NCBI RefSeq assembly: GCF_004341365.1
Contig: NZ_SLXH01000009.1
Coordinates: 59,328-123,327 of the forward strand
Length of the DNA stretch: 64,000 nucleotides
Source: Simplicispira metamorpha
GTDB taxonomy: Bacteria > Pseudomonadota > Gammaproteobacteria > Burkholderiales > Burkholderiaceae_C
Reading direction: 5' to 3'
Shown: piece by piece, positions 1 through 8,709 of the stretch
Layout: the number at the start of each line of letters is the position of its first letter
Numbering within the stretch: position 1 is the first letter of the stretch
Position numbers and translations under genes: made by a program
Notes under the pieces: model-generated
The model's database searches: none
Seen by the model: only the letters and a program-made list of their open reading frames with translations
Told to the model about the DNA's origin: nothing

Positions 1-732
1 CTGGCCGTTGGGCAAAGACAGTGTGCGCACGGCAGCGTGGGGGCCGGGCGGGGGTACGGATGCGCTGATTTCCTGTTCTTCCCCAGTGTGTAGAACCGTG
101 CGCCAGAGTCGGTACTGGTAGCCCCGTGCGCTCAATTGCGGCAGATTGGCTGCCGACAGCACCTCTGAGATGCGAATGGTCACGCTCGTAAAGCCCCAGA
201 AGCGTTCCTCTCCAGAGCCTGTGTCCAGGTACACCGGCTGGCGACCCACCACACCCAAGCCACCTTGCACCAGTTGCAATGGACCAGCCAGGGTCATTCT
301 TCTGCTGTCGCGCGCCAAGGCGGACTCTGCACTTTGTTGTGGGCTCAACAGTGCGGAAAAGCCAATCAGGGATTCGTTGCCCCGCAGGGGCACCACATGC
401 TGCACCACTCCTTGCGGTGCCAGTCCCAGCGCTGCGATGCCTGGATAGAAAGGCAGCATTTGTGTGCCTATGGCCTCGAAATCGGGCACGTTGCCATTGC
501 CTTGGCGCACCAGCGCCGCCAATGCGTTGTTGGCTGACAGTGCCAGTTCAATACTGCGTTGCAGTGCCCGTGCATGGTCGCTGGCCAAGTCGGCTACCTG
601 GGTGCGCTCTTGCGCGTCTTCCCTGCGTTCCAGACTGGCAATGATGGCGCCCGCACACAGTGCCGTGAGCACAAACGCTACGAGCGCAGCGTACAGGGGC
701 GAAGCAGCGGTGGGGTGAAAGCGTGGTGGCAC
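1..732 (-). CDS. CHASE-domain membrane sensor, N-terminal part (cut by window edge)
   Basis: An open frame of 244 codons runs off the left edge of the window on the minus strand, starting from a GTG with GAGG about 9 nt upstream. Residues about 13-34 form a hydrophobic membrane anchor. The following extracytoplasmic part contains a stretch resembling the CHASE sensor domain: 'FYPGIAALGLAPQG', then 'VVPLRGNESLIGF'. CHASE domains normally bind small ligands outside the membrane and feed histidine kinase or GGDEF/EAL output domains. The output domain lies outside the window, so whether this is a kinase or a c-di-GMP enzyme cannot be told. The gene diverges from the olsB-like gene. Confidence 0.75.
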   Translation of the reverse strand, partial: MPPRFHPTAASPLYAALVAFVLTALCAGAIIASLERREDAQERTQVADLASDHARALQRSIELALSANNALAALVRQGNGNVPDFEAIGTQMLPFYPGIAALGLAPQGVVQHVVPLRGNESLIGFSALLSPQQSAESALARDSRRMTLAGPLQLVQGGLGVVGRQPVYLDTGSGEERFWGFTSVTIRISEVLSAANLPQLSARGYQYRLWRTVLHTGEEQEISASVPPPGPHAAVRTLSLPNGQ

Positions 733-800
733 TGTGTGTTTTCCTCGCTGAATTATGCAGGCGCTAGGGCCTGCTTATGGTGTTGAACACCAGCCAGGCG

Positions 801-840
801 TTGTCATGAAAACACCATGCAAGCTACACCGCGTTGTCAT
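801..840. promoter_or_regulatory. Candidate degenerate Pho-box array between the CHASE gene and the olsB-like gene
   Basis: TTGTCAT occurs at 801-807 and again at 834-840, exactly 33 bp (3 x 11) apart. The two intervening 11-bp registers (812-818 and 823-829) also end in CAT or CAC. PhoB binds 7-bp CTGTCAT-like units repeated every 11 bp, so the spacing fits two tandem boxes with poor inner units. The inner units match the consensus at only about three of seven positions, so this is a suggestion, supported by the phosphate genes nearby. Confidence 0.35.
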
Positions 841-944
841 CCGTGGTGCCCACACTATTGCCCAGGTGCCGCAGCGTTCGTGCCAGAAAAATCGTTTGGT
901 TGCTGCTGTGGTACTCCGTGACCCCGTAAACCCTGGAGTGTCTG

Positions 945-1781
945 ATGAACGATTCACATGGCCCCGCGCTGCCCCTGTCGGCGCCTTCTTTGCCCTGCGG
1001 TTCGCCTCAGCGCACAGACGATGCACGCCCAGGGCAGGGGATACGCCCTGGCGGCAGCCGTATTGAAGTGGCCTGGGCACGCCACCAAGACGAAGTGCGA
1101 CAAGCCCAGCGCCTGCGATTTGATGTTTTTGCCACAGAAATGGGTGCCCGTCTCCATACGCCAGAGCCCGGATATGACATCGACTTTTTCGATGACTACT
1201 GCGAACACCTGTTGGTGCGCGATGTGCCAACGCGCCAGGTGGTGGGCACCTACCGTGTTCTGACGCCTGCGCAGGCCCAGCGCGTGGGCTGCACCTACAG
1301 CGACACCGAGTTTGACCTGACCCGTCTGCGGGCCTTGCGCGCGCACACCGTAGAACTGGGCCGCAGCTGCGTTCACCCGGAGCACCGCCATGGTGGGGTG
1401 ATTTTGGCGCTGTGGGGGGCGCTGGCCGATTTCATGGTGCGCAACCGGCTGCACACCATGATCGGCTGCGCCAGCATTCCCATGGTTCACCACGGCGTGC
1501 CCAGTGCCCATGTGGCCGCCAGTATCTGGCAGCAACTGCGCCAGACCCACCTGGCACCCATTGAGCACCAGGTGCTGCCGCGTCTGCCATTGCCGGTAGA
1601 GCGGCTGGATGACTCGCTGGTGGTTGAACCGCCCGCTCTGATCAAAGGCTATTTGCGCATGGGAGCGCGGGTGCTGGGGCCACCTGCATGGGACCCGGAC
1701 TTCAACACTGCCGATCTGCCGATGATGATGCGCATTGCCGATCTGCCATTGCGCTACCGTCAGCATTTTCTGGGCTGTTGA
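945..1781 (+). CDS. olsB: OlsB-like N-acyltransferase (GNAT fold, hemolysin-type)
   Basis: This 278-residue protein belongs to the acyl-ACP-dependent GNAT-like family that includes OlsB, which N-acylates ornithine in the first step of ornithine-lipid synthesis. Typical features are 'QRLRFDVFATEMGA' near residues 54-68, the 'ELGRSCVHPEHR' segment near residue 140, and the C-terminal 'PALIKGYLRMGARVLGPPAWD' type block, all characteristic of this family. The ATG start has GGAG 6 nt upstream. The first 45 residues are a low-complexity extension. No olsA-type O-acyltransferase is in the window. In several bacteria ornithine lipids replace phospholipids under phosphate limitation under PhoB control, which fits its place beside ppk1 and the pst-pho cluster. 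The exact acyl acceptor is inferred. Confidence 0.75.
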   Translation: MNDSHGPALPLSAPSLPCGSPQRTDDARPGQGIRPGGSRIEVAWARHQDEVRQAQRLRFDVFATEMGARLHTPEPGYDIDFFDDYCEHLLVRDVPTRQVVGTYRVLTPAQAQRVGCTYSDTEFDLTRLRALRAHTVELGRSCVHPEHRHGGVILALWGALADFMVRNRLHTMIGCASIPMVHHGVPSAHVAASIWQQLRQTHLAPIEHQVLPRLPLPVERLDDSLVVEPPALIKGYLRMGARVLGPPAWDPDFNTADLPMMMRIADLPLRYRQHFLGC

Positions 1782-1894
1782 AAATCCGCAGAAGCGCCAG
1801 AAAAATGTGTCCGCCAGCGACGTTGGAAACGGTTTTCCGGGCGTCCGGCGCAGCGGTGCGTCAGACTGTGACCGGTGTATCTTGGTTGCGGTTA

Positions 1895-1933
1895 ATGTCA
1901 CGAAATTGACACAGCGTTGCTTGATACTGTCAT
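1895..1933 (+). promoter_or_regulatory. Candidate Pho box and -10 region upstream of ppk1
   Basis: ATGTCAC-GAAA-TTGACAC (1895-1912) is a pair of 7-mers with the 4-bp spacing of a Pho box; each matches CTGTCA(T/C) at five or six positions. A further CTGTCAT lies at 1927-1933, and GATACT (1923-1928) could serve as a -10 element. Transcription would then start near 1935, which favours the ATG at 1959 over the upstream TTG at 1917. Confidence 0.45.
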
Positions 1934-1958
1934 ATTTACCATCGATTTTGAGCGCGCC

Positions 1959-4151
1959 ATGTCACCTTCTTCAGAGGATCGCATTGTGACTTCGTCGCAC
2001 CAGACCTTTTCGCCCACGCCGTCCCAGTCCAAAGCGCTGCATGCAGTGCCAGAGCAAGCCTGTACTGCGCTGATCCCAGAGGCATCCGATGTCCTGCAAG
2101 CTACTTTGCTGGACCGGGACCACAGCATTCTGGCCTTCAATGAGCGCGTATTTGACTGGGCGGTTCGCGCCGATGTGCCACTGCTGGAGCGGGTGCGTTT
2201 TCTGACCATTGTTTCTTCCAATCTCGACGAGTTTTTCGAGGTTCGCGCAGCCCCCCATCTGGCAGCAGCCCGCAGCGGGGAAACCAAAGGGCCCTGCACC
2301 CAGGCCTCTTTTGAGGCCCTGTCGGCCAAGGCGCATGACCTGGTGGCGCGCCAATATGCGCTCTACAACGATGATTTGGTGCCAGCGCTGGATGCCCATG
2401 GCATTCGCATCATTTCGCACGGGCGGCGCACACCTGCGCAGCGGCGCTGGGTGCGGGAGTATTTCCGGCGCGAGGTGCGCCCCCTGCTGATTCCGGTCGG
2501 CCTGGACCCGGCGCACCCTTTTCCGCAGGTGGCCAACAAGTCCTTGAACTTCATCGTGCGGCTCAAGGGCGGCGATGCTTTTGGCCGTGAGAATGAGATC
2601 GCCATTGTCAAAATTCCCCGTGCGCTGCCACGGCTGATACGCATGCCCGCTGCCGTTGCAGCCAAAGGGGCGCAGTGCGTCAGCCTGTCCAGCGTGGTGC
2701 GGGCACACCTGGAAGATTTGTTCCCGGAGCGCCAGGTCACCGAGTTTTCGCAGTTTCGTGTCACCCGCCACTCGGATCTGGCGGTGGATGAAGAGGACGT
2801 GCGCAACCTGCGTACCGCGCTGCGCCAGGGGCTGCAACAGCGCCACTACGGTGAGGCCGTGCGGCTGGAGGTGTCGGCGGGCTGCTCGGATTTTCTGTCT
2901 GACTTTTTGCGCGCACAGTTCAATCTGCCTGCGCCTGCGTTGTACCGTGTGCATGGCCCGGTGAACCTGGTGCGGCTGGGGCAGTTGATCGACCTGGCCG
3001 ATGCGCCCAACCTGCTGTTCAAGCCATCACCTCCGTGCTGGCCGCAGCAAATGCAGCAAGGCGGCTCTATCCTGGCGCAGCTGCGCAAGGGCGACGTGCT
3101 CATCCACCAGCCGTTTGAGAGCTTTGATGGCGTCCTGGCTTTTCTGCGCGAGGCCGTCAACGACCCGCATGTGCTGGCCATCAAGCAAACCATCTACCGC
3201 ACCGGCGCCGATCCCCAAATGCTGGATTTGCTGCGCGAGGCCGTGCGCCGGGGCAAAGAGGTGCTGGCGGTGGTCGAGCTCAAAGCACGTTTTGACGAAG
3301 AGGCCAACATCAACTGGGCTGAAGCGCTCGAATCGGTGGGCGCGCAGGTGGTGTACGGCGTGGTGGGTCTCAAGACGCACGCCAAGATGCTGCTGGTCAC
3401 CCGCCGCGAAGGCCGTGTGCTGCGCCGCTACGGCCATTTGTCCACTGGCAACTACAACCCGCGCACGGCGCGCCTGTACACCGACCTGAGCTACCTGACT
3501 GCCGACGAAGACACCACGGCGGACATGGACAACGTGTTCAACCACCTGGCCAGCCAGAACCGCCTGCCGCGCATGCGCCGCTTGCTGGTGGCGCCGTTTC
3601 ACCTGCACCGGCGCACGCTGGAAAAAATCGAACAGGTGGGGCTGGCCGCAGCGCAAGGCAAAGATGCCCGCATCGTTGCCAAAATGAACGCCTTGACCGA
3701 CGAGGCCCTGGTGCGTGCTTTGTTGCTGGCGGGCCAGCGCGGCGCGCGCATCGATCTGATCGTGCGTGGGGCCTGTATCTTGCCCGCGCAGGTGCCCGGC
3801 GTGAGCGACAACATCCGGGTGCGCTCCATCATCGGGCGCTTTCTGGAGCACAGCCGGGTGTTCTACTTCCGCGCTGGCGAGCAAGAGGAGCTTTACCTCT
3901 CCAGCGCCGACTGGATGAACCGCAACATGCTGCGCCGCGTAGAGGTGTCCTGGCCCGTGACCGATCCGGTGCTGCGCCAGCGCATCGTGGACGAATGCCT
4001 GGTGGCCTACCTGTGCGACGACCGTGATGCCTGGAACCTGCAACCCGATGGCGTGTATGCCCGCTCCAGCCCCGATGGCAGCGGCACAGGGGTGCAGAAC
4101 GCGCTGATGCACCGCTATGCACGCAGCACCGCAGCGGGAGGAATGAAATGA
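1959..4151 (+). CDS. ppk1: Polyphosphate kinase 1
   Basis: PPK1 makes long-chain polyphosphate reversibly from ATP and works through an autophosphorylated histidine. The 730-residue protein has the full PPK1 layout: N-terminal helical domain ('LLERVRFLTIVSSNLDEFF'), head domain, and two phospholipase-D-like C-terminal domains. The conserved phosphohistidine is His474 in 'GLKTHAKMLLV', and a second conserved His (about 493) lies in 'RYGHLSTGNYN'. The frame is open upstream to a TTG at 1917, but the ATG at 1959 better fits the putative promoter and the start of the conserved region. The stop overlaps sixA by 4 nt (ATGA), implying translational coupling. A candidate Pho box lies upstream. Confidence 0.97.
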   Translation: MSPSSEDRIVTSSHQTFSPTPSQSKALHAVPEQACTALIPEASDVLQATLLDRDHSILAFNERVFDWAVRADVPLLERVRFLTIVSSNLDEFFEVRAAPHLAAARSGETKGPCTQASFEALSAKAHDLVARQYALYNDDLVPALDAHGIRIISHGRRTPAQRRWVREYFRREVRPLLIPVGLDPAHPFPQVANKSLNFIVRLKGGDAFGRENEIAIVKIPRALPRLIRMPAAVAAKGAQCVSLSSVVRAHLEDLFPERQVTEFSQFRVTRHSDLAVDEEDVRNLRTALRQGLQQRHYGEAVRLEVSAGCSDFLSDFLRAQFNLPAPALYRVHGPVNLVRLGQLIDLADAPNLLFKPSPPCWPQQMQQGGSILAQLRKGDVLIHQPFESFDGVLAFLREAVNDPHVLAIKQTIYRTGADPQMLDLLREAVRRGKEVLAVVELKARFDEEANINWAEALESVGAQVVYGVVGLKTHAKMLLVTRREGRVLRRYGHLSTGNYNPRTARLYTDLSYLTADEDTTADMDNVFNHLASQNRLPRMRRLLVAPFHLHRRTLEKIEQVGLAAAQGKDARIVAKMNALTDEALVRALLLAGQRGARIDLIVRGACILPAQVPGVSDNIRVRSIIGRFLEHSRVFYFRAGEQEELYLSSADWMNRNMLRRVEVSWPVTDPVLRQRIVDECLVAYLCDDRDAWNLQPDGVYARSSPDGSGTGVQNALMHRYARSTAAGGMK

Positions 4152-4612
4152 TGGACTTGATTTTGTGGCGCCATGCCCATGCCCGTGACCTCGTCGAGGG
4201 CGAGGAGGACATTCAGCGCCCCCTGACCCCGCGCGGCGAGAAGCAGGCCGCCCACATGGCCGCATGGCTGCGCAAGCACTTGCCCGATGGTTTGCGCGTA
4301 CTGGCCAGCCCGGCAGTGCGCACTGAGCAGACGGTCAAGGCGCTGAACCGGAAATACAAGCTGCGCGCCGAGCTGCTGCCCGACGGCCTGCCGCAAGACC
4401 TGCTGGAGCTGGCCCAGTGGCCCAGCGCCCAAGGCACTGTGCTGGTGGTGGGCCACCAGCCCATGTTGGGCCAGGTGGCAGCGCAGCTGCTGGGCATGCA
4501 GGCCTCTGAGTGCGCGATCCGCAAAGGGTCGGTCTGGTGGTTGCGCCAGCGCCAGCGCCTGGACGCCACCGAAACCGTCTTGCTCACGGTGCAGTCACCA
4601 GAGTTTTTATGA
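4148..4612 (+). CDS. sixA: Phosphohistidine phosphatase SixA
   Basis: This small 154-residue member of the histidine phosphatase (phosphoglycerate mutase) superfamily removes phosphate from phosphohistidine proteins; in E. coli the target is the HPt domain of ArcB or the nitrogen PTS. The catalytic RH motif is at the N-terminus ('LILWRHAHARD', His9), with an arginine in 'ASPAVRTEQT' and the second catalytic His in 'VVGHQPMLGQ'. Two ATGs occur in tandem (4148 and 4151), preceded by a strong GGGAGG. Overlap with ppk1 puts it in one transcript with an enzyme that itself carries a phosphohistidine intermediate, so a functional link is possible but unproven. The gene converges on ppx. Confidence 0.9.
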   Translation: MMDLILWRHAHARDLVEGEEDIQRPLTPRGEKQAAHMAAWLRKHLPDGLRVLASPAVRTEQTVKALNRKYKLRAELLPDGLPQDLLELAQWPSAQGTVLVVGHQPMLGQVAAQLLGMQASECAIRKGSVWWLRQRQRLDATETVLLTVQSPEFL

Positions 4613-4614
4613 TG

Positions 4615-4662
4615 AAAAGTGGCTCCAGCGCGCACGGGGTGTGCGCTGGCAGCTATCTTTAT
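4615..4662 (-). repeat. Dispersed 60-bp repeat, copy between sixA and ppx
   Basis: This copy lies between convergent genes. Read on the minus strand it has the left core GATAGCTGCCAGCGC, an 11-nt spacer, then GCGCTGGAGCCA. The ppx stop codon lies in its outer edge. The two arms can pair through GCGC-containing segments into a hairpin, so it may end transcription from both sides. Confidence 0.75.
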
Positions 4663-6143
4663 TGAATATCCAGCGCCAGCGTCCACGGCGTTTTTTGCCA
4701 GGCCAGCACCTCTTCGCGCAGCAGGTGTGCCGACTGTGGATAGCGCTCTGCCCAGCCCGCGCTCACGCTCAGTTCAAAAGTACCAAGGCCCGTGTTGGCA
4801 TGCAGCGCCAGTGCGTGGGTGTCCGGGTCGCGTCGGGCGTGGCACAGCACGACGGCCAGGCGCAGGCACAGCAGTTGCAAGGCAAAGGTGGCGTCGTCCA
4901 GGTCGGTTTCGAGTTTGCGCACCTTGCCTTTGTGTCCCAGTACCAGCATGCCCAAGCGGTGCAACTCGGGCTGCGAGAAGCCGGCGACATCGGTGTTGTC
5001 CAGGATGTAGGCGCCGTGGCGGTGCGACTCGCTGTGCGAGATGCGGCAGCCGATTTCGTGCAGGCGTGCGGCCCAGCCGAGTTTGCGCAGTGCGTGGGCG
5101 TGATCGCCGTGGCTGGCCTGGGCAAACAGGGCGCAGGCTACCTGCGCCACCCGCTCGGCCTGTGCTTCGTCCACAGCAAAGCGCTGCATCAGCGAGCGCA
5201 CGGTGGAGGTTCGCAGGTCGGTGGTGGGTTGCTCTCGGTCGAGCAGATCGTACAAAGCGCCCTGGCGCAAGGCGCCTTGCGCCACCTGCATACGGTCAAT
5301 TTGCAACAGCTCAAACACGGCGCGCAGCACACTGAGCCCGCCGCCAATGACGGGGCGGCGCTCTTCCTTGAGCCCTTCCAGGCGCAGCCGGTCAGCGCTT
5401 TGCGCGCGCAACATGCGCTCTTGCAGCCAGTCCAGCCCTTCGGGGGTGATGGTGCCGGGCGGATGGCCTGCTGCGGCCAGCATGTCGCCCACGGCGCCTA
5501 TCGTGCCCGAGGAGCCGTAGGCCACTTCCCAGTCTTCGGGGCGGTAAGCGTCCAGGGCCTCGTCCAGCACGGCCTTGGCAGCGATTTCTGCGGTGTTGAA
5601 GGCCTGGGCCGTAAACACACCCTGCGGAAAATACCGCGCTGACCACGCCACACTGCCCACGCGGAAAGAGGCCACCGCGTTGGCGTTGAACTGCTGGCCC
5701 AGGATCAGCTCGGTTGAGCGCCCGCCAATGTCCACCACCAGCCGCCGCTCGTTGGATTGCGCCAGCATGTGCGAGACGCCCTGGTAAATCAGGCGGGCTT
5801 CTTCGGGGCCGGACACCACATCAATGGGGTGGCCCAGTATCTGGTTGGCACGGTGCAGAAAAACATCGCGGTTGCGCGCTTCGCGCAGGGTTTGCGTGGC
5901 CACGGCACGCACCTGGGCACTGGGAAAGTCGGCCAGGCGCTCGGCAAAACGCGCCAGACAATCCCAACCGCGCTGCAAGGCGTCGGGCGTCAGGTTGCGG
6001 TTGTCATCCAGGCCGTTGCCTTGGCGCACGGTTTCTTTGATGTATTCCACACGCTGGATGTGGCCGTGCTCGAAGCGGCCAATTTCCAGGCGAAAGCTGT
6101 TGGATCCCAGATCCACAGCTGCGAGCAGTGTTCCGTTGTGCAT
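4659..6143 (-). CDS. ppx: Exopolyphosphatase (Ppx/GppA family)
   Basis: Ppx releases phosphate from the ends of polyphosphate and opposes PPK1. The 494-residue protein shows the ASKHA-fold phosphate motifs 'AAVDLGSNSFRLEIGR' (about residues 8-23) and 'LVVDIGGRSTELILG' (about 135-150), followed by 'GSSGTIGAVGDML'. The C-terminal half is the HD-like domain of long Ppx/GppA proteins ('RLHEIGCRISHSESHRHG'). GppA (pppGpp hydrolysis) cannot be excluded from sequence alone, but pairing with ppk1 makes exopolyphosphatase the better call. It converges on ppk1-sixA across the dispersed repeat. Confidence 0.93.
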   Translation of the reverse strand: MHNGTLLAAVDLGSNSFRLEIGRFEHGHIQRVEYIKETVRQGNGLDDNRNLTPDALQRGWDCLARFAERLADFPSAQVRAVATQTLREARNRDVFLHRANQILGHPIDVVSGPEEARLIYQGVSHMLAQSNERRLVVDIGGRSTELILGQQFNANAVASFRVGSVAWSARYFPQGVFTAQAFNTAEIAAKAVLDEALDAYRPEDWEVAYGSSGTIGAVGDMLAAAGHPPGTITPEGLDWLQERMLRAQSADRLRLEGLKEERRPVIGGGLSVLRAVFELLQIDRMQVAQGALRQGALYDLLDREQPTTDLRTSTVRSLMQRFAVDEAQAERVAQVACALFAQASHGDHAHALRKLGWAARLHEIGCRISHSESHRHGAYILDNTDVAGFSQPELHRLGMLVLGHKGKVRKLETDLDDATFALQLLCLRLAVVLCHARRDPDTHALALHANTGLGTFELSVSAGWAERYPQSAHLLREEVLAWQKTPWTLALDIQ

Positions 6144-6216
6144 GTTGGTGCGCGCAAGGCGCTTGTATCTTCAGCGGGCAGCATAGCACCCGCATTCTGG
6201 TGTTCGGGGCGGTGCG

Positions 6217-7413
6217 TCAGCCGATGATGCGACCGTCCTGGGTCAGCATGCTTTGCGTCACGTAGGCGTTGGTGCGCTTTTTCCCCCGGTAGGCCACGAC
6301 GTACCCGCCCATGTTCACATCAGCGCGCCGCTGTAATGCCGCGAGCACTGTGGCGCGTGTGATGGGGCCGGTGATGCCGCCCAGAACCTCGGCGGTATAG
6401 CGTGCGGCAATGAACCCTGCCAGGCCTTGCGGGGAGGGGGACTCGTCAAAAAACCGGCCCAGCGCGTCGCGGTAAGCGCGCACCACGGGCAGGCTGGAGC
6501 TGATCAAGGGAACTGCCTGCGTGGCGATGATAGAAATGCCTTTGGGTGTGCCTCCCATCTGGGCCAGCACCTGTAGGTTGACATCGGCCAGGGCCACGAC
6601 AAAGCATTGCCGGCCTGGTGGGGCGGCGAGCTTGCTCACGAAGGCATGCAACTCCGGAGTTCCCCCGACAAACAAAATAATGGTTTGCGTTGGCGTTATC
6701 AGCTGATTTGCAATGGGGCTCTTGGCGCTGGCGTGCGGCAGTATCTGGGCCTCCAGGCCCAGGCTCTTTGCTACCTGGAGCACATAGCCCTGGGATTGCT
6801 GCTGCACCTGTACGTTGGCAAACACCACGCCGATCTGTTTGACCCCCAGCGACGCATGCGTTTTGATGGCATGCGCTATCTGGGTCTGGTGGTCTGGAAA
6901 CACCTCAAACACCGTTTCGGCTTCGCTGTCGGTGACAGCGTTGTGCAACCAGGGTGCAATCAGCGCCAGGGCAGAGCTGGAATCGGCAGGAGGGGGCATG
7001 GCCACCAGTGCGGCGGCGGTGGCGTTGCCCACACAACCAGACAACGCCACACACCCGGTTTGCCGGTGTGCAGTTTGCCAGGCAGTTTGCAGGCTTGCGG
7101 GTGAGCCATTGGTTTCCAGCGTGATGTGTTGCACCGTGCGGCCCCGCACACCGCCGCGTGCGTTCAGGTTTTGCCAGGCGGATCGTGAGCCCACCAGAAA
7201 GTCCCGGCTGACATCTTGCTGGTTCAGGCTCAAATCAACGATTTGGGCCACCACCAAAGGGCGTTCAGCATCGGTGTTGCGGGCCGGGCTGGCTGACAGC
7301 AGGGGCTGGGCCGTTGCGTCGCCTGCCATGGCGGCGCTGGCAGCAGCGCTCCAGGCAAACCACTGGCGGCGGTTCAGTGCAACCGCTGGACTATCGGAAG
7401 GGTACATGGCCAT
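6217..7413 (-). CDS. Orphan periplasmic binding protein (type 1, branched-chain amino acid ABC type)
   Basis: This 398-residue exported protein resembles the type 1 periplasmic binding fold used by branched-chain amino acid ABC transporters: 'VVAQIVDLSLNQQDVSRDFLVGSRSAW' style N-terminal strand-helix, and 'GVKQIGVVFANVQVQQQS' at the second-lobe switch. The N-terminus has a twin arginine in 'LNRRQWFAWSAA' (Arg15-Arg16) followed by an Ala-rich hydrophobic stretch, suggesting Tat export, although the residue after the pair differs from the ideal motif. No permease or ATPase of its class is present. It is divergent from pstS with 197 bp between them, so it could share the regulatory region. Ligand unknown. 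Confidence 0.75.
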   Translation of the reverse strand: MAMYPSDSPAVALNRRQWFAWSAAASAAMAGDATAQPLLSASPARNTDAERPLVVAQIVDLSLNQQDVSRDFLVGSRSAWQNLNARGGVRGRTVQHITLETNGSPASLQTAWQTAHRQTGCVALSGCVGNATAAALVAMPPPADSSSALALIAPWLHNAVTDSEAETVFEVFPDHQTQIAHAIKTHASLGVKQIGVVFANVQVQQQSQGYVLQVAKSLGLEAQILPHASAKSPIANQLITPTQTIILFVGGTPELHAFVSKLAAPPGRQCFVVALADVNLQVLAQMGGTPKGISIIATQAVPLISSSLPVVRAYRDALGRFFDESPSPQGLAGFIAARYTAEVLGGITGPITRATVLAALQRRADVNMGGYVVAYRGKKRTNAYVTQSMLTQDGRIIG

Positions 7414-7537
7414 TGGATGCGTGACAGGTGTTATTTGCGCAGTACACAGACTACGCAGGGCCTGTGAAGAAGATGTGACGAAGGGCCGTGTTGGCCACCC
7501 AGAACCGCAAAAAATGCTTTGTGACAGGCGTCCGCTG

Positions 7538-7568
7538 TTGTCACAGCACTGTCATATGAGGGGCCTAG
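7538..7568 (+). promoter_or_regulatory. Pho box and promoter upstream of pstS
   Basis: TTGTCAC-AGCA-CTGTCAT at 7538-7555 is two direct 7-mers with 4-bp spacing: the second is a perfect consensus unit and the first has one or two changes. A weak -10 (TAGAGT or CCTAGA, about 7563-7569) follows at the distance expected for a PhoB-activated promoter where the Pho box replaces the -35. This is the best regulatory site in the locus. Confidence 0.8.
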
Positions 7569-7610
7569 AGTCGCCACATCCCAACTCCTTCAATCCCAAA
7601 AGGTATCTTC

Positions 7611-8651
7611 ATGAAAATGTCCATGATTCGAGTTCTGGTAGCTGGTGTGGCTTCTGCCGGAGCGTTCTCCGGTGCCATGGCGCAACAGGAAGCCACGGGA
7701 GCTGGTGCCAGTTTTCCTGCGCCGCTGTATTCCAAGTGGGCAGCCGACTACAACAAAGCCACTAGTGTGAAGATCAACTACCAGTCGGTGGGTTCGGGTG
7801 CAGGCTTGCGCCAGATCGAAGCCAAGACGGTGGACTTTGGCGCCTCTGATGCGCCTCTGAAGGATGAGGAGCTGAACAAAAAAGGGTTGGTGCAGTTTCC
7901 TACCGTGATCGGCGGCATCGTGCCCGTGGTGAACATCAAGGGCGTGGCACCGGGCCAGCTCAAGCTGAACGGCCAGGTGCTGGGCGACATCTACCTGGGC
8001 AAGATCACCAAGTGGAACGACGCTGCCATCAAGGCGCTGAACCCTGCGCTGGCATTGCCTGACAGCGACATTGCCCCAGTGCGCCGCGCTGATGGTTCGG
8101 GCACCACCTTCGGCTTTACGAACTACCTGTCCAAAGTCAACGCCGACTGGAAAGCCAAAGTGGGCGAGGGCACCGCTGTCAACTGGCCTACAGGTGCCGG
8201 TGGCAAAGGCAACGAAGGCGTGGCCGCTTTTGTGGGCCGCCTGCCCAACTCGATTGGCTACCTGGAATACGCTTACGTCAAGCAAAACAAGCTGACCTAC
8301 GCGCTGATGCAGAACTCGGCAGGCAACTTCGTGGCCCCCGACGACACTTCGTTCAAGGCCGCTGCCGCTGGTGCCGACTGGGCCAAGAGCTTCTACCAGA
8401 TCCTGACCGATCAGCCCGGCAAGGATTCCTGGCCCATCACGTCGGCCACCTTCATCCTGTTCCAGAAAGTCCAGGAAAAACCGGTGCAGGCCGCCACCGC
8501 ACTGAAGTTCTTTGAATGGGCTTACAAATCGGGCGACAAGACAGCCGCAGACCTGGACTACGTGCCCATGCCTGACAGCGTCAAGGGCATCATCATGAAG
8601 TCCTGGGACAACATCAAGGACGCTTCCGGCAAGGCCATTGCCCTGAAGTAA
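7611..8651 (+). CDS. pstS: Phosphate ABC transporter, periplasmic phosphate-binding protein
   Basis: PstS captures inorganic phosphate in the periplasm and hands it to PstCAB. The 346-residue precursor has a Sec signal peptide (about residues 1-24, ending 'GAMAQ'), then the family signature '[14 protein letters not shown]', the phosphate-contact segment '[13 protein letters not shown]', and '[17 protein letters not shown]' around residue 150. It is the first gene of pstSCAB-phoU-phoB-phoR. A strong Pho box upstream indicates PhoB activation under phosphate starvation. Confidence 0.97.
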   Translation: MKMSMIRVLVAGVASAGAFSGAMAQQEATGAGASFPAPLYSKWAADYNKATSVKINYQSVGSGAGLRQIEAKTVDFGASDAPLKDEELNKKGLVQFPTVIGGIVPVVNIKGVAPGQLKLNGQVLGDIYLGKITKWNDAAIKALNPALALPDSDIAPVRRADGSGTTFGFTNYLSKVNADWKAKVGEGTAVNWPTGAGGKGNEGVAAFVGRLPNSIGYLEYAYVKQNKLTYALMQNSAGNFVAPDDTSFKAAAAGADWAKSFYQILTDQPGKDSWPITSATFILFQKVQEKPVQAATALKFFEWAYKSGDKTAADLDYVPMPDSVKGIIMKSWDNIKDASGKAIALK

Positions 8652-8709
8652 TCTGACGGTGGCTGGCACCACGCCAGCTGCCTTCTTCACTTTTTACAAA
8701 GGCGCAGAC

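Noticed and set aside
954..1901. Long open frame antisense to olsB
   Set aside because: Typical GC-rich mirror frame; the sense frame has clear family motifs and a ribosome site. The same applies to the long antisense frames across ppk1, folC, gltX, purF, metZ and cysS.
1917..1958. TTG start extending ppk1 by 14 residues
   Set aside because: The region overlaps the likely promoter (GATACT -10 and a CTGTCAT unit) and the extra residues have no family similarity; the ATG at 1959 is preferred.
8659..8709. Upstream GTG start for pstC
   Set aside because: It lacks a ribosome site and begins almost at the pstS stop; GTG 8710 has AAAGG at a good distance.
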